From positions 186,001-250,000 of the forward strand of contig NZ_SMNA01000007.1 in the NCBI RefSeq assembly GCF_004353825.1: 64,000 nt of DNA, read 5' to 3'. This DNA is from Occultella glacieicola (GTDB taxonomy: Bacteria > Actinomycetota > Actinomycetes > Actinomycetales > Beutenbergiaceae). This document shows positions 24,018-33,700 of the stretch, piece after piece. Each line of letters begins with the position of its first letter. Within the stretch, counting starts at the first letter, position 1. The position numbers were made by a program, and so were the translations under genes. The notes under the pieces were generated by a model. It was not told where the DNA came from, did not search any database, and worked only from the letters and a program-made list of their open reading frames with translations.

Positions 24018-25468
24018 CCCACCTGGTGGGTCCCCGCCGGGACGGGTCGCGCCGGAGGCGCCTCGATGTCCGACGGCGGCCGGTCGCCCGGGTCCGGGGC
24101 GGCACCCGGGTGCGTCCCGGGGTGGGAGCCGGCGAGGGCGGCGGGGGTCGCCGACCGCCGGGGCAGCGGCAGCCGGAGTGAGGGGTTCGCGCCGTAGCGC
24201 TGCAGGAGCGCGTCGGCGGCCGCGGCGAGCAGGGCCGCCGAGACCATCAGCACCAGGATCTCGGCGATCACGTCCAGCGGGTCCCAGAGGGCGAACCAAC
24301 CGAGCGCGGTGATGTTCCCGGCGATCAACCGGGCGACGCCCCAGACCAGGTAGGGGATCTGGGTGATCAGGACGTAGCCGAGGCAGAACACCAGCACGGT
24401 GACCCAGCCGGCCCGCACGATCATCGCCATGCCCCCGATCAGGGCGCCGAACCGGCCGTTCGGTTCGGCGAGTGCGTGCCACGCCCTGGTGATGGTGGTG
24501 TCACCGAAGCGCCGGGTCACCCGGTTCAGCAGCGGGGCGCGGCCACCGACGCGGGCCACCTCGTCGTCGGCGATCACGTCGGTGGCCTCGATCCCGTAGA
24601 TGATCGTGCCGATCGCGAGCCACGCGATCGGCACGATCAGGGCGATGCCGAGCGCTGCCCCGACCGGTTCGATCGCGCCGATGAGCCAGTCGCCGATGCC
24701 GCCGATGACCGGTAGCTCGATGCGGACGTCGGCCCAGAAGTCGGTCACCCAGTGGGTCACGGCGCGGCTGCCGAGCCACTCCACGGACCTGCCCACGAGG
24801 TCGGTGACCACGTAAGCACCGAGCACGATCCAGACCACCTCGAGGTAGCCGACGACGGCCTGCAGCGTGGTGCGCCGGGGATCCTCCCGGCCCCTCCAGT
24901 AGCGCGCGGACGTGACGAAGTAGCCACCGATGAGCCGGCCGACCAGCGCCACCGCGACGATCCCGAGGACGAGCGTGGAGGTCGAGTCCGGGATCCGGGC
25001 GGTGCCGTCGACGTCCGCGAGGTCGAACCGGGAGAAGTCGTCCTGGAGGCCGAAGTAGGTGTGGTGGCGGAGGTCGTCCTGCAGCTGGCCGCCGCTCTGG
25101 TAGACGACCAGGAACGGCACCAGCACGCTGCCGGTCGCCGCCATGATGTCGATGATCACGTGCCGCGACCGCTCCCGGCGGCGCAGGACCAGGAGCATCC
25201 CGATCACCGCGAGCATGGTGCTGAACGGGACCAGGGACAGCCCGAGCATCCCCGGCACCGCCCCGAAGCGGCCGAGCCAGACGGAGAGGTCGAGCAGGTA
25301 CCAGTGCGCCGCGACCCCGGCGGTGGCGATCACGGCGAGCGGGAGCCAGTGCCGGCGAAGGAGTCGGCCCGTGGTCCGGAACAGGGACAGGCTCTCGTCG
25401 AGCAGCGATCGCTCGGGCACCGCACCCCCCTGGTCCCGGGACGTCGTGGCCGGGGTCGTCATGGGCAC
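23990..25468 (-). CDS. polytopic membrane protein
   Basis: A 492-aa protein with about eight to nine hydrophobic helices, cytoplasmic N-terminus, a soluble segment near residues 135-165 and a Pro-rich C-terminal tail of about 70 residues. No transporter or enzyme motif is recognisable. Its C-terminal codons overlap the end of the DUF4352-like trio, an arrangement that fits shared regulation or function. It starts 4 bp after the stop of the upstream alpha/beta hydrolase gene, so those two form an operon. Confidence 0.75.
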   Translation of the reverse strand: MPMTTPATTSRDQGGAVPERSLLDESLSLFRTTGRLLRRHWLPLAVIATAGVAAHWYLLDLSVWLGRFGAVPGMLGLSLVPFSTMLAVIGMLLVLRRRERSRHVIIDIMAATGSVLVPFLVVYQSGGQLQDDLRHHTYFGLQDDFSRFDLADVDGTARIPDSTSTLVLGIVAVALVGRLIGGYFVTSARYWRGREDPRRTTLQAVVGYLEVVWIVLGAYVVTDLVGRSVEWLGSRAVTHWVTDFWADVRIELPVIGGIGDWLIGAIEPVGAALGIALIVPIAWLAIGTIIYGIEATDVIADDEVARVGGRAPLLNRVTRRFGDTTITRAWHALAEPNGRFGALIGGMAMIVRAGWVTVLVFCLGYVLITQIPYLVWGVARLIAGNITALGWFALWDPLDVIAEILVLMVSAALLAAAADALLQRYGANPSLRLPLPRRSATPAALAGSHPGTHPGAAPDPGDRPPSDIEAPPARPVPAGTHQVGHWVTGSLK

Positions 25469-25471
25469 ACC

Positions 25472-26494
25472 CTATCGAGGCGCCGACGGGCGGCCCGCCC
25501 CGGTCCGCAGCCGCTCCCGGAGCCAGTCGAAGGCGGTCCGCTCGAACTCGGCCCTGGCTTCGGGCCCGGAGAGGGCGAGGTCGTGCCAGCCGCCGGCGAT
25601 CCGGACCGCGGTGACGTCGGGCCCGACGCGGCCGATCCGGGTATGCATGTGCTCGACGTCGAGCACGCAGTCGGCGCCGTCGAGGTCCGCGGCGGTGGGA
25701 GCCTTCCGTGGCCCGGACCGGGCGGAGGTGCACATCAGGACGGGTTCGACGACGTCGAGGCCGCGGGCGATCCGGGCGTGACCCCGGCGGATCGCTCGCA
25801 GCCACCCGGCGTGTGCCTGCACGTCCTCGATCGGCTTCCAGGAGAGGTCGTAGTCGTGTGTACCGCCCGTCGAGACGTGCACGTGCCGGCCGTAGTCCGC
25901 ACCGAGCGTGCCGACCCTCAGGTGGGGTACGAGGGGCCCGATGAGATCCACGGCCCGGGTCGCGACCACCCGGTTGAACCAGCTCTCGTTGAGATCGAAC
26001 CACGGACTGTTCAGGACGACGGCGTCCACCGCGCCGGGGTGGTCGCTCGCGTACAGGCTCGCGATCAGTCCGCCGGTCGAGTGACCGAGCAGCACGATCG
26101 AGGTGTACCCCTCGGCGCGGATGGCGGCCAGCGCGCCGCCGATCTCCTCGTCGTAGGTGGCCAGGTCCTCGATCCACCACGGTTGCCGGCCGGGCCGGAT
26201 CGACCGGCCGTAGTCACGCAGGTCGAGCGCGAAGAAGTCGTAGCCATGCTCGGCCCAGGCCCTGGCGTGGTCGGCCTGGAAGAAGTAGTCGCAGAAGCCG
26301 TGCAGGTACAGGACCGCGACGTCGTCGGTGCGTACTGTGCCGAGCCGGCCGAGCCGGCCGAGCCGGCCGAGCCGGACCAGGGTGGCCACGGGTGGCCCGA
26401 CGCTCTGGTCGTCGGGCGCGAGCGTCATGGTCCGGGCGGTGAACTCACCGCCGAGGACGTCGGGAACCGGATCGCCGAGGCTGGTCACCGGCAC
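25472..26494 (-). CDS. alpha/beta hydrolase (lysophospholipase-like)
   Basis: A serine hydrolase of about 340 aa. The oxyanion segment YLHGFCDYFFQADHARAWAE, the nucleophile elbow GHSTGG and the closing IAGGWHDLALSGP (catalytic His) give the triad order of monoacylglycerol lipase/lysophospholipase-type enzymes. The start is GTG 26494 or 26488 behind GGGGGA. An in-frame RLG repeat (four copies) sits before the first core strand. It lies directly upstream of the polytopic membrane protein gene. Confidence 0.85.
   Translation of the reverse strand: MPVTSLGDPVPDVLGGEFTARTMTLAPDDQSVGPPVATLVRLGRLGRLGRLGTVRTDDVAVLYLHGFCDYFFQADHARAWAEHGYDFFALDLRDYGRSIRPGRQPWWIEDLATYDEEIGGALAAIRAEGYTSIVLLGHSTGGLIASLYASDHPGAVDAVVLNSPWFDLNESWFNRVVATRAVDLIGPLVPHLRVGTLGADYGRHVHVSTGGTHDYDLSWKPIEDVQAHAGWLRAIRRGHARIARGLDVVEPVLMCTSARSGPRKAPTAADLDGADCVLDVEHMHTRIGRVGPDVTAVRIAGGWHDLALSGPEARAEFERTAFDWLRERLRTGAGRPSAPR
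26341..26376 (-). repeat. 9-bp tandem repeat encoding RLG x4
   Basis: Four tandem copies of CGAGCCGGC (last one partial) within the hydrolase gene. Nine-base units keep the frame and add Arg-Leu-Gly triplets, so copy number can change without breaking the protein. Confidence 0.8.
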
Positions 26495-26543
26495 ATCATC
26501 CCCCAACCGGTGCACCCTCCGGCCCGCGTCCCGACGGCTCCCC

Positions 26544-27908
26544 TCACCGGTCGGGCGTGGCGACCGCTCCGGAAACGTCGAACTGCGCGGCGTGCGCCGT
26601 CCAGCCGGACTCGGCGGGCAGGGCCCGCAGGCCGCGATTGGCCAGGGCCAGCAGCGCCGCGACCGCGCAGAGCCCGGCACAGACCGCGATGGTGGCCTCG
26701 CGCCCGACCCAGGCAAGCCCGAAGCCCGCGATCAGCGGGGCGAGCGGCATCGCACCGATCCCGAGCACCATCGAAGCGCTGTTCGCGCGCCCGAGCAGCT
26801 CGGTGGGGGTCGCGACCATGAAGTACCCCATCAGCGCGGCGTTCAGCGCGGGGACCCCGAGCACGGACACCGCGAGCACGGCCGTGATCGCCCAGACCGA
26901 GTCGACCAGGGCGAGCGTGTAGGCGCCGGCCGCCGCGATCGTGAGCCCGACGATGGTCAGCACCCCGGCCCGCACCCGCGACACCAGCATCGGCGCGGCC
27001 ACCGCACCGAGCAGCATCGCCGCCCCCGCGCCGGCCGAGACCCACCCGATCGCGGCCGGGGAGTGGCCGTCCTGCTGCAGCGCGTAGATGACGGTGGCGA
27101 GTGCGGCGTTGAACCCGAGGTTGATGATCGTGGAGACGACCAGGACGCCGCGCAGGTCGGTGCGGGAGAGCAGCCAGGCGAAACCCGCGCGCAACTCGGC
27201 GAGGGCGTTCGGTGCCGGTCCTGACACCGCCTCGGGAGCCGGTGGGTCGGCCGGGTGGGCCGGATGGGTCGGATCGGGCCCGGTGCCGGTCCTGGTCGCG
27301 CCCGGGTCCGGTGCCGACCTGCCCAGACGCCACGCGGTGATGGCCGCGACCAGGTGGCACGCCGTCATCACCACGGCGACCACCCAGGCGCCCGCGGCCA
27401 GCAGGGCGCCGCCGAGCGGGCCACCGGCGAGCTGAAGGGCGGCGTCCCGGCCCTGGTTCGCGGCCTGGGCGCGGCCCATCGCGCCGTCCGGGACGACCTC
27501 CTTCAGCGCACTCTCGCCGGCGACGTCGAAGAGGCCCGTGCGCGCGGCGAGCAGCACGGCGACGATCAGGAGGGCCAGGAACGTCAGCGCGTCGGTGAGC
27601 GCGAGCACGGTGAAGCCGCCGGCGATCATGACGCCGATCACCGACCCCAGCGTCATCAGGGCGATCCGCCGGTGCCGGTCGGCGAGCACACCACCGGCGA
27701 GCGTGGTCACGGCGCGCACCGCGAGCCCGGCGGCGCCGACGATGCCGGCGCGGGCCGGGTCGTTCGTGACCATCAGGGTCAGGAGTGGGACCGCGAAGGC
27801 GAACAGCGCCGCGGCGAGTCCCTTGCTGGTGTCGCTGATCAACCAAGTCAGGTAGCGGCGGTTGCGCCGCAGCGGCGCCGTGGAGGAGACGGCCGTGTCC
27901 GTTGTCAT
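26544..27908 (-). CDS. MFS transporter
   Basis: A 454-aa MFS exporter of the enterobactin-exporter/MFS_3 type, with 12 helices, the loop motif GGVLADRHRRI and a Pro-rich central loop of about 40 residues between helices 6 and 7 (DPTHPAHPADPPAPEA). It diverges from an ArsR-like regulator gene across a region with two identical palindromes, the usual layout of a locally repressed exporter. The substrate is unknown. Confidence 0.9.
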   Translation of the reverse strand: MTTDTAVSSTAPLRRNRRYLTWLISDTSKGLAAALFAFAVPLLTLMVTNDPARAGIVGAAGLAVRAVTTLAGGVLADRHRRIALMTLGSVIGVMIAGGFTVLALTDALTFLALLIVAVLLAARTGLFDVAGESALKEVVPDGAMGRAQAANQGRDAALQLAGGPLGGALLAAGAWVVAVVMTACHLVAAITAWRLGRSAPDPGATRTGTGPDPTHPAHPADPPAPEAVSGPAPNALAELRAGFAWLLSRTDLRGVLVVSTIINLGFNAALATVIYALQQDGHSPAAIGWVSAGAGAAMLLGAVAAPMLVSRVRAGVLTIVGLTIAAAGAYTLALVDSVWAITAVLAVSVLGVPALNAALMGYFMVATPTELLGRANSASMVLGIGAMPLAPLIAGFGLAWVGREATIAVCAGLCAVAALLALANRGLRALPAESGWTAHAAQFDVSGAVATPDR

Positions 27909-27935
27909 GCGCCCAAGGCTAGATGCGCAACGATG

Positions 27936-27959
27936 ATTGCGCAATAGATATTGCGCAAT
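27936..27959. promoter_or_regulatory. double operator between MFS and ArsR-like genes
   Basis: Two identical perfect 10-bp palindromes ATTGCGCAAT at 27936-27945 and 27950-27959, 14 bp centre to centre, with a partial third copy (ATGCGCAA, 27923-27930). They lie in the 76-bp divergent region and could control both genes. Predicted binding site of the adjacent winged-helix regulator. Confidence 0.7.
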
Positions 27960-27984
27960 GTTCCTTGGGGGATATGCTCGAGCC

Positions 27985-28611
27985 ATGTCGAATACGCAGG
28001 AGGAGCCCGCCGACGCACGAGCGGCCGACACCCGGAGCGAGGACGGACCGTGGAACGAGTCCGTGATGACCTCGGCGATGCTCAAGGCGCTGGCCCACCC
28101 GCTCCGCCGGCGGATCACGAAGGTGCTCGCCCGACGGGAGTTCGCGCGCGCGGCCGACGTCGCCGCAGACCTCGACGAGCCGGCGAACAGCGTCAGCTTC
28201 CACCTGCGCGTGCTCGCGGATGCCGGCCTGATCGCCGAGGCTCCCGAGCGGGCCCGGGACCGCCGTGACCGCGTCTGGACTCGGGTCAGCGGGGCCTACA
28301 GCCTGGGCACCCCCGAACACCCCGTCGAGGACGAGGCGCTCGGCGGCGTCCTCATGCGTACCGTCGTCGACGACCACCACGAGCTCGTCCGGCGCGTCGC
28401 CGCGTGGGCGCCCGAGTACGTCACCGGTCGCGCCACCGACGTGCACGCCCTGTTCACCCAGCGGACCGTCCGGCTCACCCCGGCCGAGTTCGAGGCGATG
28501 ATGACGAAGGTCGAGGACGTGATGCGGGCCGCTGTCGATGCGCACGACTCGGACGACCCGGACGGCCGCAGCTGGGACATCGACACCGTCGCCGCCGACG
28601 ACACGATCTGA
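27985..28611 (+). CDS. ArsR-like winged-helix transcriptional regulator
   Basis: A 208-aa regulator with an HTH_20/ArsR-type winged helix at about residues 25-100: MLKALAHPLRRRITKVLARR then SVSFHLRVLADAGLI. The C-terminal 100 residues are helical and acidic and may sense a ligand. ATG 27985 follows the palindromic operator closely, so it is probably autorepressed. Likely represses the divergent MFS exporter. Confidence 0.88.
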   Translation: MSNTQEEPADARAADTRSEDGPWNESVMTSAMLKALAHPLRRRITKVLARREFARAADVAADLDEPANSVSFHLRVLADAGLIAEAPERARDRRDRVWTRVSGAYSLGTPEHPVEDEALGGVLMRTVVDDHHELVRRVAAWAPEYVTGRATDVHALFTQRTVRLTPAEFEAMMTKVEDVMRAAVDAHDSDDPDGRSWDIDTVAADDTI

Positions 28612-28636
28612 GGGCCCGCCGCTCGGGTCACAGGCC

Positions 28637-30034
28637 TCAGTGGGCGACGGCCGCGAGCACCCCGGCGACCGTGGGCGCCGGGCCGCAGCCCGCTCCCGCG
28701 GCCGCGGTGGCCAGGACCGACCGTGCGTCGGAGTCCGCGTGCAGCGCCTGCAGCAGGGCGATCGCCTCCGGAAGCTCACGCTGGTCGTCGTGGGGCTGCC
28801 AGCGACCGTTCACCACCTCGTAGGCGGACCTCGGGCCGACCGTGACGAACTCGGACACCCCACGGACGAGCCGGTCCACGTCCTCCTCGGCGGTCCCCAG
28901 CCCGATGCTGGCGCGCAGGCCCGCGGTCACACCCCGCGCCTCGAGCAGCGGGTGTGCGCAGAACCGGCCGTCACGGACCCCGATGCCGTGCTCGGCGGAC
29001 AGGTACGCGGCCAGGAGGCCGGGGTCCTGCCCGGCCACCGTGAACGAGACCACGCTCACCGGTTCCGTGGAGTCCGCCCAGAGCCGGAGCACCTCGACGC
29101 CCGGGATCCGGGTCAACCCGGCCTCCAGGCGCTCGCGGAGCGTCCGGTCGTGGTCGGCCAGGCGGTCGGCGACGGCGGTCAGCTCGGTGGCCGCGACGCC
29201 GAGCGCGAGGGCCCCGATGACGTTCGGGCTGCCTGCCTCGTGCCGTTGCGGGGCCGGCTCCCAGCTGGTGTGGCCGACGGTGACGTTCGTGACGGCGCCG
29301 CCTCCGGCCAGGTACGGCCGCCCGGCATCGAGCCAGTCCCGCCGTCCGATCAACGCACCTGCGCCATACGGGGCGTACAGCTTGTGTCCCGAGAGGGCCA
29401 CGTAGTCCGCGCCCGTGGCGGCGAGTGAGAACGGGCGGTGCGGCGCCAGTTGTGCGGCGTCCACGACCACGCGGGCGTTGGCGGCATGCGCCAGCGCCAC
29501 CACCTCGGCCACCGGCAGGGACTCCCCGGTCACGTTCGACGCGCCCGTGACGGCGACCAGCCGGTAGTTCCGGGTCGCCAGGGCATTCGTCAGGGCCTGG
29601 AGGGTCTGCGCCACGGTCGCCCGTGCCTTCAGGACGTCCGCACCGGCCCGCTGCCACGGCAGCAGGTTCGCGTGGTGCTCGACGTCGAGCACCAGGACGC
29701 GCGCTCCCTCCGGCACGCACCCCGCGAGCAGGTTGAGCGAGTCGGTCGTGTTCCGGGTGATGACCACGACGTCGTCGGAGCGGGCCCCCACGAAGCGACC
29801 GATCGCCGTCCGCGACTGCTCGTAGAGGGCGGTCGACACCTGGGACAGGTACCCGGCGCCGCGGTGCACGGACGCGTACAGCGGCAACGCCCGGGTGACG
29901 GCCTCCGCGACCGCGGCCAGCGCCGGCGCGCTCGCGGCGTAGTCGAGGTTCGCGTACGGCAGGGACGTGACGCCGTCGAGCGGGACGGTCAACGGCACCC
30001 GGGTGTCGGAGCCGACGAGGGGGAGCAGTGCCAT
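28637..30034 (-). CDS. class-V aminotransferase, cysteine-desulfurase-like
   Basis: A 465-aa PLP enzyme of fold type I. NLDYAASAPAL at the start, a His-Ala substrate region VEHHANLLPW, VVDAAQLAPHRPF and the Schiff-base lysine Lys218 in SGHKLYAPYGAG define a SufS/CsdA-like class-V aminotransferase with an extra C-terminal segment of about 70 residues. No SUF genes are adjacent. The SAM-IV riboswitch upstream ties it to methionine/SAM status, so sulfur transfer or a sulfur amino acid step is more likely than Fe-S assembly. GGAGG precedes the ATG. Confidence 0.9.
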   Translation of the reverse strand: MALLPLVGSDTRVPLTVPLDGVTSLPYANLDYAASAPALAAVAEAVTRALPLYASVHRGAGYLSQVSTALYEQSRTAIGRFVGARSDDVVVITRNTTDSLNLLAGCVPEGARVLVLDVEHHANLLPWQRAGADVLKARATVAQTLQALTNALATRNYRLVAVTGASNVTGESLPVAEVVALAHAANARVVVDAAQLAPHRPFSLAATGADYVALSGHKLYAPYGAGALIGRRDWLDAGRPYLAGGGAVTNVTVGHTSWEPAPQRHEAGSPNVIGALALGVAATELTAVADRLADHDRTLRERLEAGLTRIPGVEVLRLWADSTEPVSVVSFTVAGQDPGLLAAYLSAEHGIGVRDGRFCAHPLLEARGVTAGLRASIGLGTAEEDVDRLVRGVSEFVTVGPRSAYEVVNGRWQPHDDQRELPEAIALLQALHADSDARSVLATAAAGAGCGPAPTVAGVLAAVAH

Positions 30035-30055
30035 GAGGGGCCTCCAGATCGTTCC

Positions 30056-30074
30056 CGGACCCGTGGCGGGTCCG
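30056..30074 (-). promoter_or_regulatory. hairpin between the SAM-IV aptamer and its gene
   Basis: Perfect 7-bp stem CGGACCC / GGGTCCG with a 5-nt loop, between the aptamer and the aminotransferase Shine-Dalgarno. It could be part of the expression platform. No T-run, so translational rather than transcriptional control is favoured. Confidence 0.45.
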
Positions 30075-30104
30075 CGCTTGCCGATACCACTGCGGCACCG
30101 GCCC

Positions 30105-30183
30105 GGTCGTCACCCGGGGCACCCCACCGCGGTTGGAGGGTTGCCGGCCAGCAAGCCGGGGCTACGCGCTGGCACTCATGACC
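30105..30183 (-). promoter_or_regulatory. SAM-IV riboswitch
   Basis: Read on the minus strand, GGTCATGAGTG, then GCCCCGGC, GCCGGCAACCCTCC and GTGGGGTGCCCCGGGTGA, closing with GACGACC that pairs back to GGTC. These are the conserved blocks of the actinobacterial SAM-IV aptamer in the right order and spacing. It ends about 70 nt before the aminotransferase ATG. SAM binding should lower expression of that gene. Confidence 0.9.
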
Positions 30184-30313
30184 TTCCCGACATGCTGCCA
30201 CGACGCACCCCGCGCCCGGTCCGGGCGGCGCTCGCCGTCCGCATCGTGGACGCCCGGGGCGCGCAGGACTGAGGTGCGCGCGGTCGCGGCCAGGGCACGC
30301 GCCCGGCCTCGCG

Positions 30314-30397
30314 CGGATCCCTTACCCGTGCTCGCCCACCGGAACGGCCACCCCTTACCCGCCGTACCGACCCCTCAGTACGTGGGTAAGGGATCCG
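30314..30397. repeat. inverted repeat with three CCCTTACCC copies
   Basis: Arms CGGATCCCTTACCC (30314-30327) and GGGTAAGGGATCCG (30384-30397) are perfect 14-bp inverted repeats 56 bp apart, and a third CCCTTACCC lies between them near 30352. The element sits between the SAM-IV leader and the small gene at 30485, so it may hold a promoter-operator. Confidence 0.55.
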
Positions 30398-30484
30398 AGC
30401 CGGCACACCGCGTGACCCCCCGATACCCGAGCCGCCGGCCTCAGCGGCACCGTATCCGTCATGGGAACGAGCAAGGAGCACATC

Positions 30485-30673
30485 ATGGACCTCAACCAGG
30501 ACATCCGCAGCGCCGACCTGGCCTACCGACGCGAGCACCTGCTCGCCGACCTCGGCTCCCGCAAGCTCGGCTCTCGCCGCACCGGCCTGCGCCGGATGAT
30601 CGACGAGCGCCGGGCCCGTCGGGAGGCCGCCTCCCGCGGCCTGGACCCCGCGGATCTGATCAAGCAGGCCTGA
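30485..30673 (+). CDS. small basic protein
   Basis: A 62-aa Arg/Asp/Leu-rich helical protein (DLNQDIRSADLAYRREHLL ... RRMIDERRARREAASRG). No signal peptide or membrane segment. AAGGAG six bases before ATG 30485 decides the start over an ATG 24 bp upstream. Codon use is normal for the region. It resembles short hypothetical proteins common in actinobacteria; function unknown. Confidence 0.7.
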   Translation: MDLNQDIRSADLAYRREHLLADLGSRKLGSRRTGLRRMIDERRARREAASRGLDPADLIKQA

Positions 30674-30760
30674 GCGGGGCCGGGCGTGGCCGCGGCCGTG
30701 GAGCCGTGGGGCGGATATTCATCCGTCGCCACGGACTCCACCCGTGACAAGATCTCGGAT

Positions 30761-33700
30761 GTGGCAAGGGTCGGCTCCGAGATCGCACTGGTGGCACGCA
30801 CCGGCGAGCTCACGCGCCTGCGTGAGATCTGGGCGCAGGCGACCGACGGGTCGGCGTCGGCAGTTCTGTTGCCGGGGGATGCCGGGGTCGGCAAGACCAG
30901 GCTCGTCGCGGAGTTCGCGAGCGAGGTCCGCGCCGACGGCGCTCACGTCCTCACCGGTCACTGCGTGGGCCTCGGCGAGTCGGCCCCGCCCTATCTGCCG
31001 GTCGTGGAGATACTCGAGCAGATCCGCGACGCGGATCCGGCCATCCTCGACGAGCGGCCCGCACTCGCGTCGCTGGTCAGTCGCTCCGGCGCCGACCGCC
31101 CGACCGAGCAGTTGCCGCTCTTCGACTCCTTCCTCGGCGTGCTCACCGAACTCTGCGCCGACCGCCCGGTGCTGCTCGTGGTCGAGGACCTGCACTGGTC
31201 CGACCCCTCGACCCGCGATCTGATCACGTTCCTGGTGGCGCGGATGTCCGAGCAGCGCCTGGCCGTGGTGCTGACCTACCGCTCCGACGATCTGCACCGA
31301 CGGCACCCGGTGCGGCCGATGACCGTCGAACTGGGCCGGATGCGCCGGGTCGAACGGCTCGAGCTCGAGCCCTTCTCCCCCGAGGATGCCCGGGCTTTCG
31401 CCCGGGCGCTCGCGGTGCTCGACCACCTCGGGGCCGATGGCGACGAGGACCTGATCGCGGACATCGCCCGGCGTTCGGAGGGGAACGCGTTCTTCGCCGA
31501 GGAGTTGCTGTCCAGCGCCCGCTCGACGACGTCCCTGGGCGAGGCCCTGGCCGACGTCCTCCTCGGTCGCATCGAGAGACTCACCCCGAACGCGCAGCGG
31601 CTGGTGCGCACCGCCTCCGTCTCCGGTCAGCGCCGGATCCGGCACAGCACTCTGCGAGCGGTCCTCGAGATGACCGACGACGAGCTCGAGGCGGCGCTGC
31701 GCGACTGCGTCCAGCTGCACGTGCTCGTGGCGGACCCGGACGGCGGCGCCTCCTACGAGTTCCGGCATGCTCTGCTCCGGGAAGCCGCCTACGCCGACCT
31801 GCTGCCCGGCGAACGCACCCGCATTCACGCGACCTACGCCAAGCTGCTCGCGGACCTCCGCCTGCCCGGCTGGCGTGGCGCGCAGGCCTACCACGCCAAC
31901 CTCGCCAACGACCTGCCGACCGCGCTGTCCGCGCACGTCGGTGCCGCCGACGAGGCGGCACAGGTGGGCGCGACCGCGGACACCCTGGCACACCTGGAGA
32001 GCGCGCTCGGGCTGTGGCAGGCCGTGGCCGATCCGGCCGCGGTCTGCGGCACGGACGAACTCGACCTGACCATCCGGGCCTCCGACGCCGCCGTGGCGGC
32101 CGGCCAGGTGGACCGGGCCCTCGCCTTCGCCCGTGCTGCCCTCAAGCTCGCCGACGCCGACGGTGCCATCGTGCCGCGGGCCTCGGTGCGCCGTCGGCTC
32201 GCCAAGATCCTCTACTCCGTGGACCAGTGGGTGGAGGCGGCCTCCGTGATCGGCGACGCGTGGGAGCTGATCAAGGACGAGCCGACGAGCTCCGAACGGG
32301 CCTGGGTGCTGAGCACGCTCGCGTTCGGGCGGCTGGAGGAGTCGACCAGGGAGTTCGCCGACGCCGCGATCTCCGACGCGCGCGCCAGCGGCGACGGTGG
32401 CGCCGAGGCGGATGCGCTGACCACCCTGGCCTACTCGCTGTTGCGCGACGGTGAGATCGACGACGCCCTCGCCACCCTGGAGGAGGCCCGGCGACGGGCC
32501 GCGGACGTCGGCGCCTTCGAGGTGGAGCTGCGGGCCATCTTCAACCTCACGGTCGGCGAGTTCGAGCTCGGCGACCTCGAGGCGGCTGCCGCGCATCTGG
32601 ACCGGGGCCTGGCCCGAGCGGCCGAGACCGGGCTGACCTGGGCGACGTACGGCCGGGAACTCGCCTGGATCGCGGTGCACGTGAACTACGCGCGCGGTGC
32701 GTGGGATCTCGTCGAGCAGCTGGCGAGCCCGCCGGGTGAGCAGGCACCGGACTGGATCTCGGGAGTGCTCGCCGCATCCGCGGCCCTGCTCGCGGCCAGT
32801 CGCGGCGAATGGGAACAGGTCGAGGCCGCCCTGAACCGGGTCGAGACCTGGGTACTGTCCGACGACGAACCGCTCAAGATCTCGCTGTTCGCGCGGGCCG
32901 AGCGTGATCTGTGGCAGCACCGCCCCGCCGAGGTGACGGCGCCCGTGCAGGCCGCGATCGCCGGCAATACCCGCAACGCGATGGGGACGACCGCGGACCT
33001 CGAACGACCCGAGTCCGACGAGCCCGAGGACGACGCGCCGATGCTGGCGCTGATCCACGTCGCGGCCGTCGGGATCACCGCCCAGGCTGACCTGGCCGCG
33101 CGCGCCCGGCAGGTCCGGGACCGGGCCGCGGAGCGGGAGGCGGTCACCACCGGGGACCACTTCCTGGCCGTGGCCGAGGACGCCGCGGCGCGCGGGGTGC
33201 CTCGGGCCGCCACCCTCGGCCCGGAGGGTCTGGCCTGGCTGGCCCGGTGCCGGGCCGAGGCGAGCCGCATGCGTGGCGAGAGTGATCCGGCACCCTGGCA
33301 CGCGGTCGTGGACGCCTTCGGCTACGGCGACCGCTACCAGGTGGCCATCGCGCGCTGGCGGCTCGCGGACGTGCTGCTCGCACTCCGCGCCGACCGGCGT
33401 GGCGACGACGGCGGTCCGGAACCGGACCGCGACGACGGACGCGATCAGCTCCTCGAGGCGCTCGCGACCGCCCGCTCACTGCGCGCCCGACCGCTCGAGG
33501 AGGCGTTGCTCGCCAGCGCTCGCCGGTACCGGGTGGAGGTTCCCGGCCAGCGCACGGCCGCCGTGGCGCTCCTGACCCCGCGCGAGCAGTCGGTGCTCGA
33601 ACTCGTCGCCCAGGGACTCACGAACCGGGCGGTCGGCGCGGAACTGTTCATCAGCGAGAAGACCGTGAGCGTCCACCTGAGCCGGGTCATGGCCAAACTG

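Noticed and set aside
30719-33301. 860-codon minus-strand frame opposite the LuxR regulator
   Set aside because: No domain and shadow-like composition; the + strand carries Walker motifs and a LuxR helix-turn-helix.
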